NCBI RefSeq assembly: GCF_021726475.1
Contig: NZ_JAKJRU010000003.1
Span: 310,001 to 374,000, forward strand
Length of the DNA: 64,000 nucleotides
From: Pseudomonas oligotrophica
GTDB taxonomy: Bacteria; Pseudomonadota; Gammaproteobacteria; Pseudomonadales; Pseudomonadaceae
Direction: 5' to 3'
This document shows, piece after piece, positions 9,089-18,407 of this stretch. The notes under the pieces are model-generated. The model was not told the DNA's origin and ran no database searches. It worked only from the letters and a program-made list of their open reading frames with translations. The translations under genes were made by a program, and so were the position numbers. Numbering within the stretch: position 1 is the first letter of the stretch; the number at the start of each line of letters is the position of its first letter.

Positions 9089-9816
9089 GCCAGTTGCCGG
9101 TGATCTTCAAGCGCGAGCTGGCGAGCTACTTCGCCACGCCGCTGGCCTACGTGTTCATCCTGATCTTCCTCGTCCTGTCCGGGGTGTTCACCTTCTACCT
9201 GGGCGGCTTCTACGAGCGCGGCCAGGCCGACCTGACGCCGTTCTTCAGCTTCCACACCTGGTTGTACCTGTTCCTCATCCCGGCGATCGCCATGCGCCTG
9301 TGGGCCGAGGAGCGCAAGTCCGGCTCCATCGAGCTGTTGATGACCCTGCCGATCACCCGCTTCGAGGCGGTGACCGGCAAGTTTCTCGCCGCCTGGGTGT
9401 TCGCCGCCCTCGCGCTGCTGCTGACCTTCCCGATGGTCGTCACGGTCAACTACCTCGGCGAGCCGGACAACGGCGTGATCGTCGCCGCCTACCTCGGCAG
9501 CTGGCTGCTGGCCGGCGCCTTCCTGGCGATCGGCTCGTGCATGTCAGCGCTGGCGAAGAACCAGGTGATCGCCTTCATCCTCGCCGTCAGCGTCAGCTTC
9601 CTGTTCATCGTCAGCGGCCTGCCGATGGTGCTCGATGCCTTCGCCTGGGCGCCGCAGTGGCTGGTCGACGCGGTGGCCTCGCTGAGCTTCCTGGTGCGCT
9701 TCGACTCGATCAGCAAGGGCGTCATCGACCTGCGCGACCTGCTGTATTTCCTCAGCCTGATCGTCGCCTGGCTGGCCGCCACCGCCGTGGTGGTCGACCT
9801 GAAGAAAGCCCAGTAA
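9085..9816 (+). CDS. ABC-2 type transporter permease (GldF-like)
   Basis: A 243-residue membrane protein with six predicted transmembrane helices, for example AYVFILIFLVLSGVFTFYLG, WVFAALALLLTFPMVVTVNY and VIAFILAVSVSFLFIVSGL. The conserved ABC-2 motif RLWAEERKSGSIELLMTLPI sits in the first cytoplasmic loop (about residues 71-91). It is the membrane partner of the preceding ATPase and is followed after 13 bp by the GldG-like auxiliary protein. This length and motif match permeases of the ABC-2 'permease subunit' group; substrate unknown. Confidence 0.92.
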   Translation: MSQLPVIFKRELASYFATPLAYVFILIFLVLSGVFTFYLGGFYERGQADLTPFFSFHTWLYLFLIPAIAMRLWAEERKSGSIELLMTLPITRFEAVTGKFLAAWVFAALALLLTFPMVVTVNYLGEPDNGVIVAAYLGSWLLAGAFLAIGSCMSALAKNQVIAFILAVSVSFLFIVSGLPMVLDAFAWAPQWLVDAVASLSFLVRFDSISKGVIDLRDLLYFLSLIVAWLAATAVVVDLKKAQ

Positions 9817-9829
9817 GGAAGCTGCCGAC

Positions 9830-11665
9830 ATGAAACGAGTGATCTATTCCGGTGCCGGCCTGCTGCTGATCGCGCTGGCGTTCCTGGCCTTCAACATCCT
9901 TTCCGGGCTGGGCCTGAACAATGCCCGGCTGGACCTGACCGAGCAGAAGCTCTACACCATTTCCGACGGCACCCGGCGGATTCTCGAAGGGCTGGATGAG
10001 CCCATCGAGCTGAAGTTCTTCTATTCCGACGAGGCCGCCAAGGAACTGGTGACGCTGCGCAACTATGCACGCCGCGTCGAAGAGATGCTCAAGGCCTACG
10101 GGCGGGCCGCCGGTGGCAAGCTCAAGCTCGAGGTGATCGATCCCGAGCCGTTCTCCGAGGCCGAGGACCAGGCCGCCGAGTTCGGCCTGCAGGGCGTGCC
10201 GCTGGACCAGGGCGGCGACAAGGTCTACTTCGGCCTGGCCGGGACCAACGCCGAAGGCGCCAGCCAGACCATCCCGTTCTTCCCGCTGGACCAGGAGGAA
10301 TTCCTCGAGTACGAGATCAGCCGCCTAGTGCAGAGCCTGGCCAGCGCCAGGATGCCGGTGGTCGGCGTGCTGTCGGGGCTGCAGCTCAACGGCGGCTTCG
10401 ACATGCGCAGCCAGCAGCCGACGCCACCGTGGATGGTGCTCGAGGAGATTCGCCAGCTGTTCCACATCGAGAGCCTGCGCCGTGACATCGATGCCATCCC
10501 CGAGGACGTCTCGGTGCTGATGCTGGTGCACCCCAAGCAGCTGCCGGAGCAGACACTCTACGCGGTCGACCAGTTCGTCATGCGCGGCGGCAAGCTGCTG
10601 GTGTTCGTCGACCCCTACAGCGAGGCCGACCCCGGCATGGGCATCGGCCCGGGCGAACAGCTGGCCGAGGAGCGGGGTTCCGAGCTCGAGCCGCTGTTCA
10701 AGGCCTGGGGGGTGCGGCTGGTGCCGCAAAAGGTGGTGGCCGACGCTGGCTTCGCCATGTCGGTAGGCATGGGCGTCGAGCGCCGGCCGGTGCGCCACCC
10801 GGGCTGGCTGGACCTGACGCGCCAGGCGATCGATGCCGACGACGTCACCACCGCGCCGCTGGAAAGCCTGACCCTGGCCACCGCCGGCATCCTCGAGCCG
10901 CTGGACGGGGCGAGCACGCGCTTCACGCCGCTGCTGAGGAGCTCCAACCTGGCCGCGCCGCTGGATGCCGAGCGCTTCGCCATGCTCGACAACCCCGAGA
11001 CGCTGCTCGGCGAGCTGCAGCCGAGCGGCGAGCGCTACGTGCTGGCGGCGCGCATCCAGGGCCCGGCCGGGTCGGCCTATCCGAACGGCATCGAGGGGCG
11101 CAAGGACGGCCTCAAGCAAAGCGAGGGGATCAACGTCATCGCGGTGGCCGACACCGACCTGCTCAGCGATCGCATGTGGGTGCAGGTGCAGGACTTCTTC
11201 GGCCAGCGCGTCCCGCAGCCCTGGGCCGACAACGGCGCCTTCGTGGTCAACGCGCTGGACAACCTCGCCGGCAGCGATGCGCTGATCAGCGTGCGCTCGC
11301 GCGGCCGCTTCACCCGGCCGTTCGTCGTCGTCGAGCAGTTGCAGCGCCAGGCCGAGGCGCGGTTCCGCGAGAAGGAGGAAGTGCTGCAGCAGCGCCTGGC
11401 CGCCACCGAGCAGAAACTCGCCGAGCTGCAGAGCCCCGAGCCGGAGCAGGCGCTGGAGCTGAGCGCCGAGCAGCAGGTGGCGCTGCAGCAGTTCCTGCAG
11501 GAGAAGCTGGCGATCCGCAAGGAGCTGCGCGAGGTGCGCTACCAGCTCAACGCCGACATCGAGGCGCTGGGCCGCACGCTGAAGCTGCTCAACATCGCGC
11601 TGCTGCCGGCACTGCTGACGCTGGCCGCGCTGGCGCTCTGGCTGTGGCGCCGCCGCCGGGCCTGA
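9830..11665 (+). CDS. GldG family ABC transporter auxiliary protein
   Basis: A 611-residue protein with an N-terminal membrane anchor (residues 5-25), a large periplasmic part and a C-terminal helix ([20 protein letters not shown]). The periplasmic part begins [20 protein letters not shown], the hallmark of GldG/ABC_transp_aux proteins, and continues with [20 protein letters not shown] (about residues 245-264). A coiled-coil of about 70 residues ([21 protein letters not shown] onward) precedes the last helix. It ends the three-gene set. The DUF4340 gene that commonly follows in related operons is not here; a cold-shock gene comes next. Confidence 0.9.
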   Translation: MKRVIYSGAGLLLIALAFLAFNILSGLGLNNARLDLTEQKLYTISDGTRRILEGLDEPIELKFFYSDEAAKELVTLRNYARRVEEMLKAYGRAAGGKLKLEVIDPEPFSEAEDQAAEFGLQGVPLDQGGDKVYFGLAGTNAEGASQTIPFFPLDQEEFLEYEISRLVQSLASARMPVVGVLSGLQLNGGFDMRSQQPTPPWMVLEEIRQLFHIESLRRDIDAIPEDVSVLMLVHPKQLPEQTLYAVDQFVMRGGKLLVFVDPYSEADPGMGIGPGEQLAEERGSELEPLFKAWGVRLVPQKVVADAGFAMSVGMGVERRPVRHPGWLDLTRQAIDADDVTTAPLESLTLATAGILEPLDGASTRFTPLLRSSNLAAPLDAERFAMLDNPETLLGELQPSGERYVLAARIQGPAGSAYPNGIEGRKDGLKQSEGINVIAVADTDLLSDRMWVQVQDFFGQRVPQPWADNGAFVVNALDNLAGSDALISVRSRGRFTRPFVVVEQLQRQAEARFREKEEVLQQRLAATEQKLAELQSPEPEQALELSAEQQVALQQFLQEKLAIRKELREVRYQLNADIEALGRTLKLLNIALLPALLTLAALALWLWRRRRA

Positions 11666-11856
11666 AGCCCCGCCGGGCGGGCTGCTGCGCGCTGCGTCGG
11701 TCCGCTCGGGTTGCAGGCTTTCAACCGGCAGACCTTGTTCCTATACTCGAACGCGGTCGTATTCGCGGGCAGGCGGTTCCACAAGAATGGCCAGGCCCGC
11801 GGCGACCGATCCCACCCCTTCGGGGAATAATAAAAAGCGAGTTGGAGAAGTGTCAG

Positions 11857-12066
11857 ATGGCTGAGCGCGAAGTCGGAACCGTCAAGTGGTTCAACGATGC
11901 CAAGGGCTATGGGTTCATTCAGCGCGGTAACGGGGCGGACGTGTTCGTCCACTACCGCGCGATCCGTGGCGAAGGCCACCGTTCGCTGGCCGAAGGCCAG
12001 CAGGTGGAGTTCTCGGTGATCCAGGGCCAGAAGGGCCTGCAGGCCGAGGATGTCGCCGGCGTCTGA
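11857..12066 (+). CDS. Cold-shock domain protein (CspA family)
   Basis: A 69-residue single cold-shock domain, an RNA/ssDNA-binding chaperone. RNP1 is KGYGFIQ and RNP2 is VFVHY, with the [11 protein letters not shown] start typical of the family. The ATG at 11857 follows TTGGAG. The roughly 110-nt upstream leader has a TATACT -10-like element at 11742-11747, a small CCCCTTCGGGG hairpin near 11815 and an AT-rich stretch AATAATAAAAAG, all compatible with a structured leader of a regulated csp gene. A strong terminator follows directly. In Pseudomonas a gene of this kind sits next to the hypothetical / rlmA / dapE block, as here. Confidence 0.93.
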   Translation: MAEREVGTVKWFNDAKGYGFIQRGNGADVFVHYRAIRGEGHRSLAEGQQVEFSVIQGQKGLQAEDVAGV

Positions 12067-12081
12067 CTCCGGCTGCTGTAG

Positions 12082-12116
12082 GACAAAGCCCGCCGTGATG
12101 GCGGGCTTTGTCGTTT
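12082..12116 (+). terminator. Intrinsic terminator of the cold-shock gene
   Basis: A perfect 13-bp stem GACAAAGCCCGCC / GGCGGGCTTTGTC with a 5-base loop is followed by GTTTT. It begins 15 bp after the csp stop codon. Confidence 0.85.
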
Positions 12117-12208
12117 TCGGGAGGGTTGCGCGGTGGGCTGAAGCCACCCTACGCGCGGAGTGCGATCGGGGGAGGGTTCAGATACCGGGCCTTGCGACCC
12201 TGGTGCGA

Positions 12209-12580
12209 TCAACCCGTGCGCCAGACGATCTCCTGCTCGCCCTCGGCATCGACGCGGATCCAGCGGTCGGCGTCGTCCTCGCCTTCGTCTTCGCTCCAGC
12301 CGCCCGGGGCGCAGCGGATCTGCACGCCGAGCGCCTGGTGCGCCGCGCGGGCGCAGGCGATGTCGTCGGCCCAGGGCGTGGCGGCGCTTTCCAGCAACAG
12401 GCAGTGCCACTTGCCGACCGCGTTGGGCAGCCAGGTCACCGGGATGCCGGCGGCGCTGCACTTGAAGGTCTGGCCTTTCTGCTGCCAGGGCGTGCAGGGG
12501 CCGATGGCCTCGGCCAGCCATGCGCCTACGGCCTCCTGGCTGGCGTCCTTCAGGTAGATCTCGATGTCCGGTTGCCGCAT
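12209..12580 (-). CDS. Conserved hypothetical protein
   Basis: A 123-residue acidic cytosolic protein (MRQPDIEIYLKDASQEAV...), with no membrane segment or signal. It contains three cysteines in scattered positions (GPCTPW, FKCSAAG, WHCLLLES) and an acidic patch WSEDEGEDDADRW. The start at 12580 has a GAGG site; an upstream in-frame ATG at 12640 would overlap the end of rlmA. It lies 25 bp downstream of rlmA on the same strand and probably shares its transcript. I recall a hypothetical gene in the same place in P. aeruginosa, so the neighbourhood is conserved. Function unknown. Confidence 0.75.
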   Translation of the reverse strand: MRQPDIEIYLKDASQEAVGAWLAEAIGPCTPWQQKGQTFKCSAAGIPVTWLPNAVGKWHCLLLESAATPWADDIACARAAHQALGVQIRCAPGGWSEDEGEDDADRWIRVDAEGEQEIVWRTG

Positions 12581-12605
12581 CTGGGCTGCCTCGTGTGGGT
12601 CGGTG

Positions 12606-13409
12606 TCAGTCGCGCTCGATCCAGTCGTAGCGTATCGCAACGCGCACGCTGAGCGGCGCGTCGATCACCGCGGCGCGGCGCTCGGCGCTCGCGCGCCAGC
12701 CGTGCGGGGTCATCGCCAGCAGGTCGGCGCGGGCCTGGGCATCGTCGAGCTGCAGGCGGTAGGTCAGCGTCTCGCTGTGCGCCAGGTGCATGCCGTCTGG
12801 AATCAGCGCCAGGTGCTTCTCGTCGTCGTAGTCGCGCACCTCGTCATAGAGCCGCTCGCGCAGCTCCCACAGGTGCTCGCGGGTCGGCCCCATGCGCAGC
12901 AGGCCGCCGCCGGGGGCGAGCAGACGATGTGCCTCGCTCCAGTCCAGCGGGCTGAACACGCTGGCCAGCAGGTCGCAGCTGGCATCGGCCAGCGGCACGC
13001 GGGCCATGCTCGCCACCAGCCATTCGAGCTGAGGCGCGCGCTTGCAGGCACGCTTGATCGCCTCGCGGGAGATGTCCAGCGCGTAGCCCTGGGCCGTTGG
13101 CAGCGCCTCGGCGAGCTGGGCGGTGTAGTAACCCTCGCCGCAGCCGATGTCCAGCCAGGCGCGCGGCGCGCGTGCGGCAGCCAGTTCGGCCAGGCGCCGG
13201 GCCAGCGGCGCGTAGTGGCCGCCGTCGAGGAAGCGCCGGCGCGCCTCGACCATGGCCTGGTTGTCACCCGGATCGCGGCTGTTCTTGTGCTGCACGGGAA
13301 GCAGGTTCAGGTAGCCCTGGCGCGCACGGTCGAAGCGGTGGTTGGCCGGGCAGGCGACGCCATTGTCGACCGCGGCCAGCGGCGCCCGGCAGATCGGACA
13401 GGTCAGCAT
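12606..13409 (-). CDS. rlmA: 23S rRNA (guanine(745)-N(1))-methyltransferase
   Basis: RlmA methylates G745 of 23S rRNA. The 267-residue protein starts with a zinc ribbon (CPICRAPL...CPANH, residues 4-24). The SAM-binding Rossmann fold follows, with motif [20 protein letters not shown] at about residue 90 and [19 protein letters not shown] as the motif IV region. [20 protein letters not shown] between the two domains is characteristic of RlmA. It overlaps the end of dapE by seven bases, so the two are coupled. Confidence 0.94.
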   Translation of the reverse strand: MLTCPICRAPLAAVDNGVACPANHRFDRARQGYLNLLPVQHKNSRDPGDNQAMVEARRRFLDGGHYAPLARRLAELAAARAPRAWLDIGCGEGYYTAQLAEALPTAQGYALDISREAIKRACKRAPQLEWLVASMARVPLADASCDLLASVFSPLDWSEAHRLLAPGGGLLRMGPTREHLWELRERLYDEVRDYDDEKHLALIPDGMHLAHSETLTYRLQLDDAQARADLLAMTPHGWRASAERRAAVIDAPLSVRVAIRYDWIERD

Positions 13410-14551
13410 GCGAGCAGGCGCACCAGGGTCTGGTAGTAGATCTCGGCGAGCAGGTCGAGGTCGCTGGCCAGCACGTGCTCGTCGACCTGGTGGATGGTCG
13501 CGTTCACCGGGCCGAGCTCGACCACCTGGGTGCCGAGCGTGGCGATGAAGCGGCCATCGGAGGTGCCGCCGCTGGTCGACGGCGTGGTGTTGCGGCCGGT
13601 GACCGCGCGGATGCTCGCCGACACCGCATCGAGCAGCTCGCCCGGCTCGGTGAGGAACGGCAGGCCGGACAGCGCCCAGTCGACGTGCCAGTCCAGGCCG
13701 TGCTTGTCGAGGATCGCCGCGGTGCGCCGCTGCAGGTCCTCGACCGTGGATTCGGTGGAGAAGCGGAAGTTGAACACCGCGCTCAGCGTGCCGGGAATGA
13801 CGTTGGTCGCGCCGGTGCCGGCGTTGAGGTTGGAGATCTGGAAGCTGGTCGGCGGGAAGAAGGCGTTGCCGTCGTCCCAGTGCTCGGCGGCCAGTTCGGC
13901 CAGCGCCGGCGCGGCGAGGTGGATCGGGTTCTTCGCCAGGTGCGGGTAGGCGACGTGGCCCTGCTGGCCGCGTACGGTGAGGGTGCCGCCGAGCGAGCCG
14001 CGGCGGCCATTCTTCACCACGTCGCCGACCAGCGCGGTGCTCGAGGGTTCGCCGACGATGCACCAGTCCAGCCGCTGGCCGCGCTCGCGCAGGCGCTCGA
14101 CCACCGCCTTGGTGCCGTGGTGCGCCGGGCCTTCCTCGTCGCTGGTGATGAGGAAGGCGATCTGCCCCTTGTGATTCGGGTGATCGGCAGCGAAACGCTC
14201 CACTGCCACGACCATGGCCGCCAGGCTGCCCTTCATGTCTGCCGCGCCGCGGCCGTGCAGCATGCCCTGCTCGTCGATGCGCGCGGCGAACGGCGGGTTG
14301 TGCCAGGCCTCGACCGGGCCGGTCGGCACCACGTCGGTGTGCCCGGCGAAGCACAGCACCGGGCCTTCGCTGCCGCGCAGAGCCCAGAAGTTGTCCACGT
14401 CCTCGATGCGCATCGGTTCGACGGCGAAGCCGCAGGCCGCCAGGCGCTGGCCCATCAGCTGCTGGCAGCCTTCGTCCAGCGGCGTCACCGAGGCGCGGTT
14501 GATCAGCTCGCAGGCCAGTTGCAGGGTCGGGGAGAGGGCAGGGGCGGTCAT
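13403..14551 (-). CDS. dapE: Succinyl-diaminopimelate desuccinylase
   Basis: DapE hydrolyses N-succinyl-LL-diaminopimelate in the lysine/meso-DAP pathway, with a two-zinc centre. The 382-residue protein has the M20 family motifs: [11 protein letters not shown] (zinc His and catalytic Asp, about residue 70), [14 protein letters not shown] (bridging Asp, about 101), ITSDEEGPA (catalytic Glu pair, about 136), the dimerisation-domain motif [11 protein letters not shown], and the C-terminal zinc His in NATIHQVDE. The length matches the family. Downstream rlmA overlaps it, while ndvB upstream is separated by a terminator. Confidence 0.97.
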   Translation of the reverse strand: MTAPALSPTLQLACELINRASVTPLDEGCQQLMGQRLAACGFAVEPMRIEDVDNFWALRGSEGPVLCFAGHTDVVPTGPVEAWHNPPFAARIDEQGMLHGRGAADMKGSLAAMVVAVERFAADHPNHKGQIAFLITSDEEGPAHHGTKAVVERLRERGQRLDWCIVGEPSSTALVGDVVKNGRRGSLGGTLTVRGQQGHVAYPHLAKNPIHLAAPALAELAAEHWDDGNAFFPPTSFQISNLNAGTGATNVIPGTLSAVFNFRFSTESTVEDLQRRTAAILDKHGLDWHVDWALSGLPFLTEPGELLDAVSASIRAVTGRNTTPSTSGGTSDGRFIATLGTQVVELGPVNATIHQVDEHVLASDLDLLAEIYYQTLVRLLAC

Positions 14552-14589
14552 CGGGGCTCCGGTCAGCAGGGCGGAAAAGGCGGCATATT

Positions 14590-14622
14590 AAAGCAGAACG
14601 CCCGGCGACTGGGCCGGGCGTT
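14590..14622 (-). terminator. Intrinsic terminator downstream of ndvB
   Basis: Read on the minus strand, AACGCCCGGC and GCCGGGCGTT form a 10-bp stem with a 6-base loop, followed by CTGCTTTAA. It lies between ndvB and dapE and separates their transcripts. Confidence 0.7.
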
Positions 14623-14640
14623 GCGGGTGTTGCAGCGGGC

Positions 14641-17229
14641 TCAGGCCGGCTTGGCCTGGACGTGCTGCTGCGGCTTGGGCAATGACGAGAGCAGCGCCAT
14701 CACCAGCGCGGCAACGTAGGGCAGCGACTGGATCAGCAGCACGGCGACCCAGAACATCACGTCCAGCCCCGGTTGCGGCTGGGTGACGCTGATGCCGAGC
14801 GCGGCGCTCCACAGCAGCAGCATGACGAAGGCTTCCTCGCGCGCTTCGGCCAGCGCCACCAGCAGGCCGTGGCTGCTGCGCATCTTCGGCGTGCGGAAGA
14901 ACGGGATGCTGCGCGTGACCACGCCGAACAGCACGGCCTTGGCGATGGTGTGCGACAGCGCCAGGCCGGCCACCGCGGCGAACACCGCATCGCGCATGTT
15001 CACGCCTACCGCGCGGCGGTAGAGGAACAGGATCTTGCCCAGCTTGAAGAAGAACAGCGCCAGTGGCGGCAGGGCGAAGATCAACAGCGGCGGGTCGACC
15101 CGGTTGGGCACGATGATCATCGCCGCCGACCAGAGCAGCGCGCCGGCGGTGAAGAAGATGTTCAGCCCGTCGGCCACCCACGGCAGCCAGCCGGCGACGA
15201 AGTGGTAGCGCTGGCCGCGGGTCAGCTCGCTGCCCCGGCCGAAGAACAGGCTGGCCAGGTGGCGCTTCATGATCTGCATTGCGCCATAGGCCCAGCGGAA
15301 GCGCTGCTTCTTGAAGTCGATGAAGGTGTCGGGCATCAGGCCCTTGCCGTAGCTCTGCTCGGAGTAGGCCGCCGACAGGCCCTTCTCGAACACCCGCAGG
15401 CCCAGCTCGGCGTCCTCGGTGATGCACCAGTCGGCCCACTTCAGCTCGTCGAGCACGCTGCGCCGGGTCATGGTCATGGTGCCGTGCTGGATGATCGCGT
15501 CGCGGTCGTTGCGGGTGACCATGCCGATGTGGAAGAAGCCCTTGTACTCGGCGTAGCAGAGCTTCTTGAACAGCGATTCATCCTCGTCGCGGTAGTCCTG
15601 CGGCGACTGCACCACGGCGATCTTCGGGTCGGCGAAGTGCGGCACCATGTGGCGCAGCCAGTCGGGGCCGACGCAGTAGTCCGAGTCGATCACCGCGACC
15701 ACCTCGGCATCCGGGTGGGTGTGTCCGAGCGCGTAGTTCAGCGCGCCGCCCTTGAAGCCGGCCAGCGGCGCGACGTGGAAGAAGCGGAAGCGCTCGCCGA
15801 GCCGCTCGCAGTGCGCCTGCACCGGCTCCCACACGGCCGGGTCGCGGGTGTTGTTGTCGATCACCAGCACTTCGAAGTTCGGGTAGTCGAGCCGGGCCAG
15901 GGCGTTGAGCGTCTGCTTCACCATTTCCGGCGGCTCGTTGTAGCAGGGCACGTGGATCGACACCATCGGCCGGTAGCCGCTCTCGTCGGTCACCGGCAGG
16001 AACGGCCGCACGCGCTTGCGCTTCCACACCGTCTCGGCCAGCTCGTGGGCCTCGGTGAGCAGCACCACCATCACGCCCAGCGCACCGAGCGCCAGCAGCA
16101 CGCCAACGGTCAGGCTGAACCAGGTGCTGTACTGCTGGCTGAAGTCGTAGGCGATCCACACCAGCATGGTCGCGGCAAGGAAGGCGACGATGGTGAGGAA
16201 GGTGCGCCCGCGCTGGCGCAGCGCGCTGCCGTCGATCAGCAGCAGGGCCAGGGCGAGCAGCGCGAGGATGCCCGAGGCGCTGGCCAGCAGGCGCCACTGC
16301 GGGATCTCGACCACCGGCCCGGTGAGCGGGAACTTCGGCTGGCGCTCGGCGTTGTAGACGCCCCAGTAGGCGCCGACCGCGCCTTCCTCGCCGGCCTTCC
16401 ACGGCTGGTCGAAGGCCTCGATGACGAAATAGTTGTAGCCCTTGGCGTTGAGCTCGTTGACCAGCGTGCGCAGGTAGATCGCCTGCTCGGCCTGGTCGGC
16501 CTCGGCGCCGCCGCGGGTCCGGCCGTTGCTCGGCCAGCCGACTTCGGCCAGCAGCAGCGGCTTCTTGGGGAACAGCTTCTTCAGCTCGCGCGCGCGCTCG
16601 AGCACGAAGTCCACCGAATCCTCGCGCGGCACGAACTCCCAGTAGGGCAGCACGTGGGCGGCGACCAGGTCCACGTGGCGGGCCAGCTCCGGGTACTTCT
16701 GCCAGATGTGCCACTGCTCGGCGGTGGTCACCGGGACCTTCAGCGCGCTGCGCACGCGGTCGAGGTAGGCGGTCATCTGCTCGAGGGTCACCTCCTCGCG
16801 AAACAGCGCTTCGTTGCCGACCACCACGCGCACCACGCTGCGCTCCTGGCGGGCGATCTCGATGCCGCGGGCGATCTGCCGCTCGTTGGCCTCCAGGTCG
16901 TTGCTCAGCCAGATGCCCAGCGTCACGCGCATGCCGACTTCCTCGGCCAGGCGCGGGATGTCGGCCAGGCTGCCGTCCACCGAATAGGTGCGGATGTTGT
17001 CGGTCTGATGACTGAGCAGTTCGAGGTCGGCGCGGATCTCGTCCTCGGTCGGATAGAGGTTGTCCTGCGGGGCCTGGTGCAGGCGGAACGGCGAGAAGGA
17101 ATAGCCGGCGATCTGGTCGGGCCAGTCCGGCGCAGCCACCGGTTGGTTGAACCAGGCCCACAGGCCAGTGAACAGCGAGGCCACGGCCACGACCATGACC
17201 AGGTTGAGACCCAATTTGCGAGCAGACAT
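14641..17229 (-). CDS. ndvB: NdvB-type beta-(1,3)-glucan synthase (GH17-GT2 fusion)
   Basis: An 862-residue inner-membrane enzyme. Residues 1-25 are a membrane anchor. Residues about 40-305 form a periplasmic GH17-like transglycosylase domain, with catalytic-type motifs VVVGNEALFRE and LLLAEVGWPSNG. Two helices (about 315-395) lead into a GT2 glycosyltransferase: VSIHVPCYNEPPEMVKQTL, DSDYC (the D-x-D), TEDAELGLR and QRFRWAYGAMQ (the Q-x-x-R-W signature of processive synthases). Several C-terminal helices follow. In P. aeruginosa NdvB makes periplasmic cyclic glucans linked to biofilm antibiotic tolerance. It lies next to dapE as in Pseudomonas, and is divergent from tcdA. Confidence 0.93.
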   Translation of the reverse strand: MSARKLGLNLVMVVAVASLFTGLWAWFNQPVAAPDWPDQIAGYSFSPFRLHQAPQDNLYPTEDEIRADLELLSHQTDNIRTYSVDGSLADIPRLAEEVGMRVTLGIWLSNDLEANERQIARGIEIARQERSVVRVVVGNEALFREEVTLEQMTAYLDRVRSALKVPVTTAEQWHIWQKYPELARHVDLVAAHVLPYWEFVPREDSVDFVLERARELKKLFPKKPLLLAEVGWPSNGRTRGGAEADQAEQAIYLRTLVNELNAKGYNYFVIEAFDQPWKAGEEGAVGAYWGVYNAERQPKFPLTGPVVEIPQWRLLASASGILALLALALLLIDGSALRQRGRTFLTIVAFLAATMLVWIAYDFSQQYSTWFSLTVGVLLALGALGVMVVLLTEAHELAETVWKRKRVRPFLPVTDESGYRPMVSIHVPCYNEPPEMVKQTLNALARLDYPNFEVLVIDNNTRDPAVWEPVQAHCERLGERFRFFHVAPLAGFKGGALNYALGHTHPDAEVVAVIDSDYCVGPDWLRHMVPHFADPKIAVVQSPQDYRDEDESLFKKLCYAEYKGFFHIGMVTRNDRDAIIQHGTMTMTRRSVLDELKWADWCITEDAELGLRVFEKGLSAAYSEQSYGKGLMPDTFIDFKKQRFRWAYGAMQIMKRHLASLFFGRGSELTRGQRYHFVAGWLPWVADGLNIFFTAGALLWSAAMIIVPNRVDPPLLIFALPPLALFFFKLGKILFLYRRAVGVNMRDAVFAAVAGLALSHTIAKAVLFGVVTRSIPFFRTPKMRSSHGLLVALAEAREEAFVMLLLWSAALGISVTQPQPGLDVMFWVAVLLIQSLPYVAALVMALLSSLPKPQQHVQAKPA

Positions 17230-17399
17230 CGGTGCGAAGTTCCAGGAGAAGGAACGAAGGGAAGGACCGGCGGACGCCGGCTGGCGCGCATCCTACTCCC
17301 GGCCTTGGTGACTGTATAGAGGGCCGCGAGGCGCTCGTCCAATTGCCGTGGCGAGGGCCCGAGCACCTATAATCGCGGCTGGTTTTCGAGGGGTGAAAG

Positions 17400-18209
17400 A
17401 TGACGATCGATGAGCAGCGTTTCGGCGGCATTGCCAGGCTTTACGGGCGCCAGGGGCTCGAGCGGCTGGCCGCTGCGCACGTCGCGGTGGTCGGGCTCGG
17501 CGGGGTCGGCTCCTGGGTCGCCGAGGCGCTGGCGCGCAGCGGTGTCGGCGAGATCAGCCTGTTCGACCTGGACGACGTCTGCATCACCAACACCAACCGG
17601 CAGATCCAGGCCATCGACGGCGCTGTGGGCAAGCCGAAGGTCGACGAGATGGCCGCGCGCATCCGCGCGATCAACCCGGCCTGCCGGGTGCATGCGGTGG
17701 CCGACTTCGTCACCCGCGAGACCATGGCCGAGTACATCACCGAGGGCTTCGACTGCGTCATCGACTGCATCGACAGCGTGCCGGCCAAGGCCGCGCTGAT
17801 CGCCTGGTGCAAGCGTCGCAAGATCCAGATCGTCGCCACCGGCGGCGCCGGCGGGCAGGTCGACCCGACGCAGATCCAGGTCGCCGACCTGAACAAGACC
17901 TTCAACGATCCGCTGGCAGCCAAGGTGCGCTCGCTGCTGCGCCGCGAATACGGCTTCTCGCGCACACCCGGGCGCACCTACAGCGTGCCCTGCGTGTTCT
18001 CCACCGAGCAGCTGCGCTATCCCAAGCCGGACGGCGGGGTGTGCCAGAGCAAGAGCTTCGTCGGCGAGGGCGTCAAGCTCGACTGCGCCGGCGGCTTCGG
18101 CGCCGCGATGATGGTCACCGCGAGCTTCGGCATGGTTGCCGCGGCGAAGGCGGTGGACAAGCTGGTGGCCGGCGCACGACGGCCGAGCGAGCGCGCCGGA
18201 CGCAGCTGA
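17400..18209 (+). CDS. tcdA: tRNA threonylcarbamoyladenosine dehydratase TcdA
   Basis: TcdA (CsdL/YgdL) cyclises t6A at position 37 of ANN-reading tRNAs to ct6A, using ATP. The 269-residue E1-like (ThiF/MoeB superfamily) protein has the nucleotide-binding motif VVGLGGVGSWVAEALARSGVG (residues 30-50), the FDLDDVCITNTNRQIQA segment (adenylation Asp and Arg), and DCIDSVPAKAALI. The C-terminal VPCVFSTEQLRYP block is family specific. It is monocistronic by spacing, with 170 bp to the divergent ndvB and 198 bp to the porin gene. Confidence 0.94.
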   Translation: MTIDEQRFGGIARLYGRQGLERLAAAHVAVVGLGGVGSWVAEALARSGVGEISLFDLDDVCITNTNRQIQAIDGAVGKPKVDEMAARIRAINPACRVHAVADFVTRETMAEYITEGFDCVIDCIDSVPAKAALIAWCKRRKIQIVATGGAGGQVDPTQIQVADLNKTFNDPLAAKVRSLLRREYGFSRTPGRTYSVPCVFSTEQLRYPKPDGGVCQSKSFVGEGVKLDCAGGFGAAMMVTASFGMVAAAKAVDKLVAGARRPSERAGRS

Positions 18210-18287
18210 TTCAGGCTTCTTCGCGCGACACCGCTCGTCGTGTTTGCCTCGCCAGCCGCTCTGCAATGGGCCTCGGAAAAAGTTCCC

Positions 18288-18305
18288 CTGTCACAAAACC
18301 TTTAC
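18288..18305 (+). promoter_or_regulatory. Possible PhoB box upstream of the phosphate-type porin
   Basis: CTGTCAC-AAAA-CCTTTAC, 103 bp before the porin start, has a first half close to the Pho-box heptamer CTGTCAT and an A-rich 4-bp spacer. The second half matches poorly (about three of seven), so this is weak. It is mentioned because the downstream gene belongs to a family often under PhoB control. Confidence 0.3.
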
Positions 18306-18407
18306 GCAACAGCCACTTGGCTGCAATAAGCGCTCGCCAACATTCCCCCGCAACACAAAGAGCCCAACTCGTGTGTTTCCGACGCTAAACATAAAGGGGA
18401 ATTTTGG

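Noticed and set aside
11176..12066. Open frame spanning from gldG into the cold-shock gene, possible DUF4340 gene or fusion
   Set aside because: Its first 200 codons lie in the wrong frame of gldG and are Arg/Ala-rich noise. Only the last 69 codons are real, as a separate csp gene with its own ribosome site.
14773..17319. 848-codon open frame on the plus strand
   Set aside because: Antisense to ndvB over its whole length; no family motif and shadow-type composition.
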